A stretch of DNA of 38,831 nucleotides from contig JACNKP010000057.1 in NCBI GenBank assembly GCA_014381985.1, positions 1-38,831 on the forward strand, read 5' to 3'. Position numbers and translations under genes: made by a program. This DNA comes from SAR92 clade bacterium (lineage in GTDB: Bacteria > Pseudomonadota > Gammaproteobacteria > Pseudomonadales > Porticoccaceae). How positions within the stretch are numbered: position 1 is the first letter of the stretch; every line of letters starts with the position of its first letter. The notes beneath the pieces were generated by a model, which was not told the origin of the DNA, did not search any database, and saw only the letters and a program-made list of their open reading frames with translations. Below are positions 9,880-18,351 of the stretch, one piece after another.

Positions 9880-11414
9880 TGGTGATGATTAACCTGATAG
9901 TGATACTCTTAGTTGGCGGCTTATTGGCTATATTGTCTGAGCGCATTAGTGACACTATGCCTCGGAAAGTGGCCATGGGTGTGGTCCTAGTTGACTTATT
10001 GTACCTACTTGTTTGTTTGTCTGGCATGCCTGACATTACGCAATTGCAGGCGCCTGTGGCCAACGATCCTTCGTCGTGGTTAATGCACTTTAAGGCTGAC
10101 TGGATTCCAGCGTTCGGTATCAGTATTGAATTGGCATTAGACGGCATTAGTTTATTAATGGTATTGCTAACACTGGTTCTTGGTGCCATTGCAATAAGCG
10201 CGTCATGGACGGACATTGTGGTGCGCAAAGGCTTCTTTGAGGCTAACTTATTGTGGTCACTGGCAGGCGTGCTAGGGGTATTCATGTCTCTAGATCTAAT
10301 GCTGTTCTTCTTGTTTTGGGAGGTAATGCTAATCCCCATGTACTTCATGATTGCAATCTGGGGTCATGAGAATCGTGGCTATGCGGCCATGAAATTCTTT
10401 ATCTTTACCCAAGCCAGTGGCTTGTTGATGTTAGTGTCGATATTGGCGCTAGTAGCGGTTAATCATGGCGCCACAGGGACCTGGACCTTTAGTTACTTTG
10501 ATTTACTGAACACAGAAATGGCCGAGCAAACAGCGCACTGGATTATGCTAGGTTTCTTCATTGCTTTTGTGGTCAAATTGCCGGGATTTCCTTTCCATAC
10601 TTGGTTACCCGACGCGCACACTCAAGCACCGACTGCGGGTAGTGTAATTCTGGCCGGTATTCTTCTTAAGACAGGTGCCTACGGACTCATTCGTTTTGCA
10701 GTGCCTCTCTTCCCTGAAGCGGCGTTAAATTTTTCATACTCTGCTATGTGGTTAGGAGCGGCTGGGGTGGTCTATGGTGCTGTGCTGGCCTTCGGCCAAA
10801 CCGATTTTAAACGCCTAATAGCCTATAGCAGCGTCAGCCATATGGGCTTTGTACTCTTGGGGATTTATGCATGGAATGAACTGGCGCTGCAAGGTGCAGT
10901 GATGCAAATGGTAGCGCATGGGTTTAGCACCGCAGCTCTGTTTATGATCGCAGGATCGCTACAAGAGCGATTGCACACAAGAGACATGCGAGAGATGAGT
11001 GGCCTGTGGCAACAGATGCCGCGTATGGGCGCAGTGGCAATGTTTTTTGTCGTTGCATCGCTGGGCCTTCCAGGTTTAGGTAATTTTGTTGCCGAATTCC
11101 TGGTGTTGCTGGGGCTTTTCCAAGTCAATGTTTGGATTACAGTGATTGCTGCTACCGGCTTAATTACCGGCGCGGCCTATTCACTGCTTCTTATGCAGCG
11201 TTCATTTCAAGGCGAAGTTAATAAAAAGTGGGCTGACTATGGTCTGGCTGATTTCGGGCCTCGCGAGATGCTGACCATGGGAGTAATGATGATCGCACTA
11301 ATCCTATTGGGTATTTATCCGCAGCCAGTATTAGATGCAGCACAACCGGTATTGCAAAGTTTGCTTGAGCTCACAGCTACTCCGGCGCTTGCTAGCGCGG
11401 AGGCAATGCAATGA
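9879..11414 (+). CDS. nuoM: NADH-quinone oxidoreductase subunit M (antiporter-like)
   Basis: This is an antiporter-like proton-pumping subunit of complex I, 511 residues against 509 in E. coli. The key glutamate is E148 in FWEVMLIPMYFMIAIWG, and the channel motif FPFHTWLPDAHTQAPTAGSV is present. A GGGGG sequence at 9865-9869 sits about 9 bases before the ATG at 9879, favouring this start over the ATG two codons later. The stop overlaps nuoN (ATGA at 11411-11414). Confidence 0.97.
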   Translation: MVMINLIVILLVGGLLAILSERISDTMPRKVAMGVVLVDLLYLLVCLSGMPDITQLQAPVANDPSSWLMHFKADWIPAFGISIELALDGISLLMVLLTLVLGAIAISASWTDIVVRKGFFEANLLWSLAGVLGVFMSLDLMLFFLFWEVMLIPMYFMIAIWGHENRGYAAMKFFIFTQASGLLMLVSILALVAVNHGATGTWTFSYFDLLNTEMAEQTAHWIMLGFFIAFVVKLPGFPFHTWLPDAHTQAPTAGSVILAGILLKTGAYGLIRFAVPLFPEAALNFSYSAMWLGAAGVVYGAVLAFGQTDFKRLIAYSSVSHMGFVLLGIYAWNELALQGAVMQMVAHGFSTAALFMIAGSLQERLHTRDMREMSGLWQQMPRMGAVAMFFVVASLGLPGLGNFVAEFLVLLGLFQVNVWITVIAATGLITGAAYSLLLMQRSFQGEVNKKWADYGLADFGPREMLTMGVMMIALILLGIYPQPVLDAAQPVLQSLLELTATPALASAEAMQ

Positions 11415-12832
11415 ACGCGACTATGTTCTCCGCCTTGGCGCCTATTTTAATACTCTCTTTGACTGCTATTGTATTGATGATTCAAGCGTCAATTAAAAGG
11501 GATCAGTCGCTGGCTTGGGTAATTACTGCCGTTGGCTTTGTGCTCACGCTATGCGGTGCTTATTACGCGAGAGACTTTACTCAGTCGGTCACGATTTTGT
11601 TGCAAGTGGATCATTGGAGTTTGTTTTTCACGAGCCTTATTATGATTGCGTCATTAGTGACTCTGGTGCTTTCGAGAGACATATTTTCTCCTGAGGGGGA
11701 ACGAAAAGAAGAGTATTACTTGCTCTTAGTGTTATCGGTATTAGGTGCGGTGGTGCTCATTCAGTCCAGCCACATGGTTTCGTTATTGCTGGGTATGGAG
11801 CTGATGGGCGTCGCTCTTTACGCCATGATTGCGTTTCCGGAGCGTGGCCAGTTGCCCCTTGAAGCCGCTATTAAATATCTGGTTTTGTCTGCCTGTGCGT
11901 CAGCAATGTTACTGTATGGTTTTGCGCTTATTTATGCAGCCACCGGCGAATTAAGTTATGCAGGTATTGGTGCTAAAGGTGCTTTAGCTTACATTGAAAA
12001 CCCCATGCTGATTATGGCGGGCAGTGCCATGGTGCTAGCGGGCATTGGCTTTAAGCTATCTGTCGCACCTTTCCATATGTGGACGCCGGACGTTTATCAG
12101 GGCGCACCTACCCCGGTGACTGGATTTCTTGCCACAGTTTCTAAGGGCGCGGTATTTGTAGCATTGAGTCGGTTTTATATAGATGGGGGCCTAGATCAAT
12201 ACAGCGGTTTAAATACAGCATTAGTGGTTTTGGCTATTGCGTCTATGCTGGTTGGTAATTGGCTGGCCTTGCGTCAAGAAAATATCAAACGCTTGCTAGC
12301 TTATTCTTCGATCGCCCATTTTGGTTATCTGTTGGTGGTGTTAATAGCCCTGACTTACGTGGATGCAGGGCTAGTCAGCCAAAGCATTACCTTTTACCTG
12401 ACAGCCTACATGGTCACGACCTTAGCGGCTTTTACTGTAGTCTCTACGGTAGCTGGAGAAGACACTGCCAAGCAAGATATTAGTGCCTTTGAGGGCCTGT
12501 TCTGGCATCGGCCACTAGAGGCATCTGCCCTAACTGTGGCTATGTTGTCACTGGCAGGTATACCCTTAACCGCTGGATTTATGGCCAAGTTCTTTGTAAT
12601 TACCCTTGGCATTCAATCTGGCCTTTGGGGATTACTGGCAGCCTTAGTGGTGGGTAGTGCCGTTGCTATCTATTACTATTTGAGAGTTATTTACGCCATG
12701 AGTAAGTCTACCGAAAGCACCGGCGAAAGCGCAAATCGTCTAGAAAAGCTACTTGCGCTAGTCTTACTGGCTTCTATCTTAGTGCTTGGCTCTTGGCCAC
12801 AACCTTTTATTGCCTATGCAGGGGGCCTATAA
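11411..12832 (+). CDS. nuoN: NADH-quinone oxidoreductase subunit N (antiporter-like)
   Basis: This is the third antiporter-like subunit and the last gene of the nuo operon, 473 residues against about 485 in E. coli. The conserved glutamate is E130 in LLGMELMGVALYAMIAF. The channel motif APFHMWTPDVYQGAPTPVTGF is complete. The ATGA overlap with nuoM sets the start. No terminator hairpin is visible between its stop and the small CBS gene 42 bases on, so read-through into that gene is plausible. Confidence 0.97.
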   Translation: MNATMFSALAPILILSLTAIVLMIQASIKRDQSLAWVITAVGFVLTLCGAYYARDFTQSVTILLQVDHWSLFFTSLIMIASLVTLVLSRDIFSPEGERKEEYYLLLVLSVLGAVVLIQSSHMVSLLLGMELMGVALYAMIAFPERGQLPLEAAIKYLVLSACASAMLLYGFALIYAATGELSYAGIGAKGALAYIENPMLIMAGSAMVLAGIGFKLSVAPFHMWTPDVYQGAPTPVTGFLATVSKGAVFVALSRFYIDGGLDQYSGLNTALVVLAIASMLVGNWLALRQENIKRLLAYSSIAHFGYLLVVLIALTYVDAGLVSQSITFYLTAYMVTTLAAFTVVSTVAGEDTAKQDISAFEGLFWHRPLEASALTVAMLSLAGIPLTAGFMAKFFVITLGIQSGLWGLLAALVVGSAVAIYYYLRVIYAMSKSTESTGESANRLEKLLALVLLASILVLGSWPQPFIAYAGGL

Positions 12833-12874
12833 AACCTGCTTTTAAAAACCGTTAATCAAAGTGCGGAGGTGTTT

Positions 12875-13291
12875 ATGTTACATTCGGTTGACCTTAGCGA
12901 CTACATGGTTCAGGGACCTATAACGATCCTAGCAGAGGCTGATCTTTTTGACGCGATTCATATGATCATCGACAATAGGATATCTGGGATATGCGTGGTC
13001 GATGAGCATGATGACCTCGTGGGCTTGTTATCTGAAATAGACTGTCTGCGTGCCATTCTGGCGGTCACGTACAATGAGCACGGTGATGTTGGAAAGGTCG
13101 GTGATTATATGACCAAAGAGGTTGATTACTGCGATTTACACGCTGACTTAGTCGACATTGCTGATGATATGGTGAAAAAAGGCCATCGTCGTCGTCCGGT
13201 ACTAGATCATGGCAAGCTGGTTGGTCAGGTGACGTGTCGACAGCTATTGCGAGTGGTCAGTGAGTTCAATCAAAATGCGGTGGTAGTCTAA
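12875..13291 (+). CDS. CBS-domain pair protein
   Basis: This is a small cytoplasmic protein of about 138 residues made almost only of two CBS domains: about residues 5-65 (MVQGPITILAEADLFDAI... GICVVDEHDDLVGLLSEIDCL) and about residues 78-132 (MTKEVDYCDLHADLVDIADDM... PVLDHGKLVGQVTCRQLL). Stand-alone CBS pairs usually bind adenine nucleotides and regulate a partner. The ATG at 12875 is preferred because GGAGG lies at 12865-12869; the GTG at 12869 overlaps that site. It stands 42 bases after nuoN with no visible terminator, so it may share the nuo message. It has no fused effector domain. The partner is unknown; a link to respiration is only positional. Confidence 0.85.
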   Translation: MLHSVDLSDYMVQGPITILAEADLFDAIHMIIDNRISGICVVDEHDDLVGLLSEIDCLRAILAVTYNEHGDVGKVGDYMTKEVDYCDLHADLVDIADDMVKKGHRRRPVLDHGKLVGQVTCRQLLRVVSEFNQNAVVV

Positions 13292-13300
13292 GGTCATCGG

Positions 13301-14206
13301 TTAGTCGTTTGAATTTAATTGATCGTAGCGGGTGATGGCTCGGTTCTCATTCAATTGGTATAAATGATCCATTCCCCCTGGCATGGCAGTTAAACAATGC
13401 TCAGTGATACGCTGAAAGTAATCAACAAAGTGTCGAACGTTATTCTCATCCATTATATCTGAAGGCAACGGATCTTTAATGTTGAGCCTTAAACGCTCTG
13501 CTAGTTTTTGTTCTTGCTCTAGCCGCCACTGAAAAACGCTATCAAAGGAGGGCGCTCTAAGCATCACGCGGCGATCGGCCATGTTAAATAAAGATTGATA
13601 ATCTCCTGCCAACGCATCATTAACGTAGCGCCGCCATATGCTGTTGGCATCAGACTTTTTCTCAAGTTCGTTAACCGGTGTCGCTAGTTTTTCTTGTGAC
13701 TCTGGTGTGGCACCAAAGCACCAGCCTTCAAGGACTATAAGACCAATGGGACCATTCATGATTACAGAGTCTTCAACTTTAGTTCTATCGTCAGTGCTTT
13801 TATCAAACCGAGTCAGTAGGGTTCTTTTACCGGCTTTAAGGCTATTTACCGTATCGATGGCCAGTGCAATATCATGAGTGCCGGGCACCCCGCGGACGGC
13901 TAGTAGCGGATGCACGTCATGTGCAAGTGTAGTTCGTTCTGCCTTGGTTAGATAAAAATCATCTAACGACAATGACACTGTGGCTGCGCCATATTGTAGT
14001 TTCACTTGGGTGCAAAGGTAATCGGCTAGCGTTGACTTGCCTGACCCCTGACAGCCATTAATCCCTATAATTTGAATGCTTTGTTCGCGTCCATAATGCT
14101 CCCCAAACTCAGATAGAATCGGAGAAAACCATTTCTCAGCCATCGAGAGATACGATTCGGGCAACCGATGACGACTAATAAAACTTTGTAAGGCTGGGGT
14201 AATCAT
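13301..14206 (-). CDS. P-loop kinase, plant-type D-glycerate 3-kinase family
   Basis: This cytoplasmic kinase of 301 residues has a Walker A motif NGCQGSGKST (about residues 49-58), followed by the family block SLDDFYLTKAER and VRGVPGTHD, a basic loop RFDKSTDDR, and a Walker B-like VLEGWCFG. These match the plant glycerate kinase (GLYK) group, which phosphorylates D-glycerate to 3-phosphoglycerate, rather than the classical GlxK/GarK fold. If correct, it would close a route from glycine and serine through hydroxypyruvate to central metabolism. It is convergent with the CBS gene (9-base gap) and divergent from phoA. Other P-loop kinases such as uridine or pantothenate kinase are less likely because of the VRGxxGTHD block. 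No clear Shine-Dalgarno precedes the start. Confidence 0.75.
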   Translation of the reverse strand: MITPALQSFISRHRLPESYLSMAEKWFSPILSEFGEHYGREQSIQIIGINGCQGSGKSTLADYLCTQVKLQYGAATVSLSLDDFYLTKAERTTLAHDVHPLLAVRGVPGTHDIALAIDTVNSLKAGKRTLLTRFDKSTDDRTKVEDSVIMNGPIGLIVLEGWCFGATPESQEKLATPVNELEKKSDANSIWRRYVNDALAGDYQSLFNMADRRVMLRAPSFDSVFQWRLEQEQKLAERLRLNIKDPLPSDIMDENNVRHFVDYFQRITEHCLTAMPGGMDHLYQLNENRAITRYDQLNSND

Positions 14207-14287
14207 AAAATTATGGCTTTAAGAAAAGGATAAAAGCTAAAATACTAGTATAATTACAGTATAGGTTGAAATGCCTGACTTAATGCA

Positions 14288-14311
14288 ATGCTCGTTGAAA
14301 ATTACGAGCAT
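14288..14311 (+). promoter_or_regulatory. Perfect hairpin in the phoA leader
   Basis: ATGCTCGT at 14288-14295 pairs perfectly with ACGAGCAT at 14304-14311 across an 8-base AT-rich loop. A TATAAT hexamer lies at 14249-14254, 34 bases upstream, with no good -35 box. If phoA starts at 14361 the hairpin lies in its 5' leader, or it is a protein-binding palindrome. Its function is unknown. Confidence 0.4.
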
Positions 14312-14360
14312 AATGGGTAAAAGTTACATTCAGATATCATTTTTAATTGGACTAAATCTT

Positions 14361-15761
14361 ATGAAGTATCCTTCTGGCGAGCGTTTTAAATTAACCTTTT
14401 TGGCTGCTCTATTTACGGCGCTATGTTCGATTTCTGTACCGAGTCTGGCAGGTAATGTGATCCTGATCATCGGTGATGGCATGGATGATCATCAAATCAC
14501 TATAGCTCGCAATTACCTTGTGGGTAGTCGCGGCAAGCTTACGCTTGATCAACTGCCGTTGAGAAGCACTGCTCAGGTATTGACGGTCGATGATGTAAGT
14601 TCAGATAGACCTATTTATGTCGCTGATTCAGCAAACAGTGCCACTTCTATAGCTAGTGGTGTTGCCACTAGTATTGGGCGAGTAGGCACGAGCGCCAGTG
14701 ATGATAAAGACTTAGCCAATATAGTCGAATTAGCCCAGCAGCAGGGAATCAAATCGGGGATAGTTAGTACGGCCAGTATTACCGATGCTACACCGTCCGC
14801 CTTTTACGCGCATGTCAACACACGCGACTGTGAGAACCCTAAGATGATGGTGCAAGCAGAAACCTACTATAAAACTATTGCTGATTGCTCTCCAGACCTT
14901 AAAAGTAATGGTGGCCTCGGTTCTATTTCAGAGCAGTTAGTTGATTCTGATATTCATGTAGCCCTTGGAGGTGGTATGCAGCACTTTGTTCAAGTGGCAG
15001 AAGGTTCAGACCAAACCGTCCTGCAACTGGCAGAAAAGGCAGAATATCAGGTGGTGACACGAGCGACAGAGTTAAATAACAACGGCTCAGGTAGACTGCT
15101 CGGACTGTTTTCACCCGGCACTATGCCCGTTAAGTGGCGTGGCGAAGATGGCCGAGTGGCGGAAAAACCCATACCCAGCCTGTTGAACAGATTGCACTGG
15201 ACACTTGGTTCAGTTACATATCCTGAGCCCATGGATTGTGAAGATAATCCTGAGTATGCCGGCATGCCAAGTCTTGCATTGATGACTGAGACAGCCTTAT
15301 CGCGATTGACAGGAGGGGACTCTGGCGCTGATAGCTTTTTCTTGATGATCGAATCCGCTTCAATAGATAAGCAATCACACCTGCGTAAGGCCTGTGGCAG
15401 TATTGGAGAGTTACAACAACTTGATGAAGCACTTGATTTGGCGTTAGAATTTGCCAAACTTCACCCCGACACACTTGTTCTAGTCACCGCTGATCATGGT
15501 CAAGCGGCGCAGCTGGTACCTGAGCGAACTCTTTTTATCGACATTCCAGTACCTGTCTATAGTCCTGGATACCTAGCCCGTATCAATACGGTAGAAGGCG
15601 AGATTATGGGTGTCAATTACGCCACTAATAATTTTTTAAGTGAAGAACATACCGGGGTTAACGTGCCCTTGCTCAGTAATGCAGTAGGTCAAGGGCTAGT
15701 GCCGGCTATGGTCACTCAACCTGAAATTTTTGATATTATTAAAAGCCATTTATTGAAATAA
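14361..15761 (+). CDS. phoA: Alkaline phosphatase, PhoA type, secreted
   Basis: This is a periplasmic phosphomonoesterase that releases phosphate from organic esters. From the ATG at 14361 the product has 466 residues (E. coli 471), with a signal peptide of a basic start, a hydrophobic core LTFLAALFTALCSISV and a PSLA-G cleavage site near residue 30. Active-site parts are visible: D39 in IGDGMD, the nucleophile S90 in ADSANSATS, the block IDKQSH that mirrors the E. coli D327/K328/H331 metal site, TADHG and EEHTG. Earlier in-frame ATGs (14271, 14313) would put 16-30 residues ahead of the signal peptide, so I reject them, although the Shine-Dalgarno at 14361 is weak. No clear Pho box was found. 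Confidence 0.88.
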   Translation: MKYPSGERFKLTFLAALFTALCSISVPSLAGNVILIIGDGMDDHQITIARNYLVGSRGKLTLDQLPLRSTAQVLTVDDVSSDRPIYVADSANSATSIASGVATSIGRVGTSASDDKDLANIVELAQQQGIKSGIVSTASITDATPSAFYAHVNTRDCENPKMMVQAETYYKTIADCSPDLKSNGGLGSISEQLVDSDIHVALGGGMQHFVQVAEGSDQTVLQLAEKAEYQVVTRATELNNNGSGRLLGLFSPGTMPVKWRGEDGRVAEKPIPSLLNRLHWTLGSVTYPEPMDCEDNPEYAGMPSLALMTETALSRLTGGDSGADSFFLMIESASIDKQSHLRKACGSIGELQQLDEALDLALEFAKLHPDTLVLVTADHGQAAQLVPERTLFIDIPVPVYSPGYLARINTVEGEIMGVNYATNNFLSEEHTGVNVPLLSNAVGQGLVPAMVTQPEIFDIIKSHLLK

Positions 15762-15795
15762 AAACAATCACGCCCAATAAACAGGATCTAGGCTT

Positions 15796-16425
15796 ATGTT
15801 GACAGTACATCATCTTAATAATTCTCGCTCGCAACGTATTGTTTGGTTACTTGAAGAGCTGGGGGTGGATTACCAAATCAAGAGCTATCAGCGCGACCCT
15901 GTCACGTCCTTGGCGCCATCAGAACTTGAAGCTGTGCATCCCTTAGGTAAATCACCAGTGCTCACCGATGGAGAGGTTACTGTTATAGAATCGGGCGCTA
16001 TTATCGACTATCTGTTGCGCCATCATGGTGGCGGCCAGTTATTACCTGAGACGGGAAGTGATGACCATGAGCAATATCTGCAGTGGTTGCATTACGGTGA
16101 GAGTGGCGCGGTATTACCGTTGATGCTCAAACTCTACACCTCCAAGCTCCCTGACGGGGGTGAGGCTTTGAAACCGCGTATTAGCGACGAGTTAACACGA
16201 CACTTGGGTTATATAGAGCAAGCATTAGACGGCGTTAACTGGTTTGTCGGGAATGCCTTTAGCGGTGCAGATATTCAATTGTCCTTTATTGCTGAAATTG
16301 CCCCCATGATGTATTCAGTGGATAAACTGCCTAATTTAATGGCTTTTCGTGACCGTTGTCATGAGCGACCTGCCTATCAGCGCGGCATAGCTAAAACTGA
16401 CTTTTATGCCTATGGACCAAAGTAA
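15796..16425 (+). CDS. Glutathione S-transferase family protein
   Basis: This is a cytoplasmic protein of 209 residues with the two-domain GST layout. The N-terminal thioredoxin-like half (about residues 1-80) has the glutathione-site serine region NNSRSQRIVWLLEELGV, the cis-proline KSPVL at about 55, and ESGAIIDYL for the gamma-glutamyl group. The C-terminal half is all helical (about 90-205). Substrate cannot be told; bacterial GSTs of this type serve in conjugation, peroxide reduction or isomerisation. The ATG follows phoA by 34 bases, and the lipoprotein gene starts 12 bases after its stop, so it may be co-transcribed with one or both. No Shine-Dalgarno is strong. Confidence 0.88.
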   Translation: MLTVHHLNNSRSQRIVWLLEELGVDYQIKSYQRDPVTSLAPSELEAVHPLGKSPVLTDGEVTVIESGAIIDYLLRHHGGGQLLPETGSDDHEQYLQWLHYGESGAVLPLMLKLYTSKLPDGGEALKPRISDELTRHLGYIEQALDGVNWFVGNAFSGADIQLSFIAEIAPMMYSVDKLPNLMAFRDRCHERPAYQRGIAKTDFYAYGPK

Positions 16426-16437
16426 CAGAGAGACACT

Positions 16438-17430
16438 ATGCACAAGCCATCGGTTAGAATTTACTTAGGTGTTTTTTGCCTAGCCCTTTTAACAGCCTGC
16501 AGTGAAGACAAGTTACCCTTGGCGTGTCTGCCTGAGAGTGAGCTCAATCAAACGGTTGATGTTAGTGGCGGTGATTTTAAATTTGGCGATAATCGTTATT
16601 ACCCGAATGAGGGACCGGTTAAGGTCACCAGGGTAGCAGACTTTAATATTGATAAAACCGAAGTAACCAACGGCCAATTCAAAGCCTTTGTTGATGCTAC
16701 CGATTATGTCACCGCTGCCGAGCGTGGGTTGTCCGACGTTGATTTCCCGGAAATACCACCGGAGTTTAGAGTGCCAGGCTCTATGGTGTTTGTGGCCCCT
16801 GATTTAGACAAACCAAGTTCGCCGGCGACCTGGTGGCAGTTTGTGTCTGGCGCAAATTGGCAAAATCCAAAGGGCCCTGACAGCTCAATTGCGGGCAAAG
16901 AAGCCCATCCAGTGGTCCAGGTTACCCATGCTGATGCTATAGCCTACGCCCAGTGGCTGGGTCGAAGACTACCCACTGAGGCAGAGTGGGAATATGCCTC
17001 TCGCGGTGGGCTAGAGGGTGCTTCTTTTTCCTGGGGAGAAGAGAGTCCCAATGTCGGTGCATCAAAAGCCAATACTTGGCAAGGACGCTTTCCGTATAAC
17101 AACATGAACGAAGACGGTTTTGTTGGTAGTTCCCCTGTAGGCTGTTTTGCGGCTAACGGACTAGGGTTGTACGATACTACAGGAAACGTCTGGGAGTGGA
17201 CTGATACGGCTTACGGACCTGACCGCAAGCGTGATTATGGTGCAGAGGGTTATGATCCTCAGCAACCTGGAGTGACAGTTAAAACACTAAAGGGCGGCTC
17301 ATTTTTGTGCTCGGACAACTATTGTCAGCGCTTTCGGCCAGCGGCACGACAAGCTCAAGACACGACCCTAGCTTCATCACACATTGGTTTTCGTACGGCG
17401 GCTGATATCAATACCTACCTTGACCTATAG
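16438..17430 (+). CDS. Formylglycine-generating enzyme (SUMF1/FGE) family lipoprotein
   Basis: The 330-residue product begins with a lipoprotein signal ending in LLTAC (lipid-bearing C21). S22 follows, which suggests outer-membrane rather than inner-membrane retention. The rest is an FGE-sulfatase fold: DKTEVTNGQFKAFVDAT, RLPTEAEWEYASRGG, GNVWEWT and GGSFLCSDNYCQRFRPAAR. Most SUMF1-like proteins lack the two catalytic cysteines. This one has both, C291 and C296, in the same C-x4-C place as human FGE, plus the closing GFRTAAD. FGE oxidises a cysteine in CxPxR of sulfatases, normally before or during folding. No sulfatase is in the window, and its neighbour PhoA has a serine nucleophile and no CxPxR. 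An extracytoplasmic FGE with an unseen substrate is the best reading. Confidence 0.82.
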   Translation: MHKPSVRIYLGVFCLALLTACSEDKLPLACLPESELNQTVDVSGGDFKFGDNRYYPNEGPVKVTRVADFNIDKTEVTNGQFKAFVDATDYVTAAERGLSDVDFPEIPPEFRVPGSMVFVAPDLDKPSSPATWWQFVSGANWQNPKGPDSSIAGKEAHPVVQVTHADAIAYAQWLGRRLPTEAEWEYASRGGLEGASFSWGEESPNVGASKANTWQGRFPYNNMNEDGFVGSSPVGCFAANGLGLYDTTGNVWEWTDTAYGPDRKRDYGAEGYDPQQPGVTVKTLKGGSFLCSDNYCQRFRPAARQAQDTTLASSHIGFRTAADINTYLDL

Positions 17431-17452
17431 CGTCTAGTTTGTGAGGTAATCA

Positions 17453-17476
17453 CACATGCTTTAATCGGAGCATGTG
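17453..17476. terminator. Hairpin between convergent genes, possible terminator
   Basis: CACATGCT at 17453-17460 and AGCATGTG at 17469-17476 form a perfect 8-base stem with an 8-base loop, 22 bases after the stop of the lipoprotein gene and 9 bases beyond the rlmA stop on the other strand. A run of seven T follows only at 17494-17500, so it is not a classical intrinsic terminator for the plus strand. It may still end transcription between the convergent genes. Confidence 0.4.
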
Positions 17477-17485
17477 ATCGATCGT

Positions 17486-18295
17486 TTAGTGTGTTTTTTT
17501 CTGATAAATGCGCAGGTAAAAATGTATTGGAGTAGTCAGTTGATCCAATGCAGAGAGCTTGCTTTGTTGCTCAGCACTGGCGTGCCAGTAATAGGGGGTC
17601 ATAGTGAGCAAATCAAAAATATCGGCGCCGTTGACGGTGATAGTTGCCTTTATTTCGATTTGCTCTTGGAGCGCAAAGGCAGGGTGGTCATCCAGCGCCT
17701 TAAAATTGCCCGCATGGGGCTGATGTTGGTCATAAATGTGTGCGGTAAGACCGGTGAGGTGCTCCTCTCCGGGGCCCACCATAATCAGGTAGCCATCTGT
17801 TTTTAAAACTCGCGCGGTCTCGTCAGGGGATATTGGTGAGAATACCGATAAGACTGTGTCGACACTATGATCAAACAGCGGTATCTTATAGGCGCTGTCT
17901 ACGACCAATAGAGCATTCAACTTCCGTTTGGCTGCCAGTCGCACCCCGGCCTTGGAAACATCCAAACCGAGTAGCTCTAAATTTGCATTGGAGCGTTCAG
18001 CAATATTTCGCAACTGTTGTAGGTAGTATCCCTCGCCACAACCAATATCTAGCAATTTTTGTTCAAAACTAAGCGGACAGTTATTGATAGTATTTGAGAT
18101 GGCATCGGCTAGGGGTTGGTAATAGCCGCCATTTAAAAATCTTTGGCGACTTTTGATCATGGGCTCGCTGTCACCGGGGCTTTTACTGCGTTTGTGCTGA
18201 GCTAGGTGCAGGTTGAGGTATCCCTCGCGGGCAACATCAAAACTATGATTGTTGGTGCAGCGATAGATTTTGGTCTGGCTATCAGCGACGGCCAT
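17486..18295 (-). CDS. rlmA: 23S rRNA (guanine-N1-)-methyltransferase RlmA
   Basis: This is a SAM-dependent enzyme that methylates a guanine in helix 35 of 23S rRNA (G745 in E. coli). Motifs visible are AREGYLNLHLAQHKRSKSPGDS (substrate side), LDIGCGEGYYLQQL (SAM motif I) and the C-terminal MTPYYWHA. The first ATG (18295) gives 269 residues but starts inside the zinc finger. The same frame stays open upstream and encodes KCPSCDGEL just before that ATG (cysteine codons at 18317-18319 and 18308-18310), completing the E. coli C-x2-C...C-x3-H pattern with YRCTNNH. No ATG, GTG or TTG lies in that upstream stretch, which runs back into the end of fhs (ATT codons at 18356-18361). The true start is therefore unresolved. 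Confidence 0.88.
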   Translation of the reverse strand: MAVADSQTKIYRCTNNHSFDVAREGYLNLHLAQHKRSKSPGDSEPMIKSRQRFLNGGYYQPLADAISNTINNCPLSFEQKLLDIGCGEGYYLQQLRNIAERSNANLELLGLDVSKAGVRLAAKRKLNALLVVDSAYKIPLFDHSVDTVLSVFSPISPDETARVLKTDGYLIMVGPGEEHLTGLTAHIYDQHQPHAGNFKALDDHPAFALQEQIEIKATITVNGADIFDLLTMTPYYWHASAEQQSKLSALDQLTTPIHFYLRIYQKKTH

Positions 18296-18351
18296 TAGTT
18301 CACCGTCGCAGCTCGGACATTTAAGTACGGAGACTGTGCCCCGAACGGTAT

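Noticed and set aside
9854-10348. Open frame of 164 codons on the minus strand opposite nuoM
   Set aside because: Composition is Ser/Thr/Asn/Lys-rich as expected for the antisense of a membrane protein gene; no family resemblance, and nuoM is certain.
14271-14360. Upstream ATG starts for phoA
   Set aside because: They would place up to 30 residues ahead of a good signal peptide; the leader hairpin also lies there.
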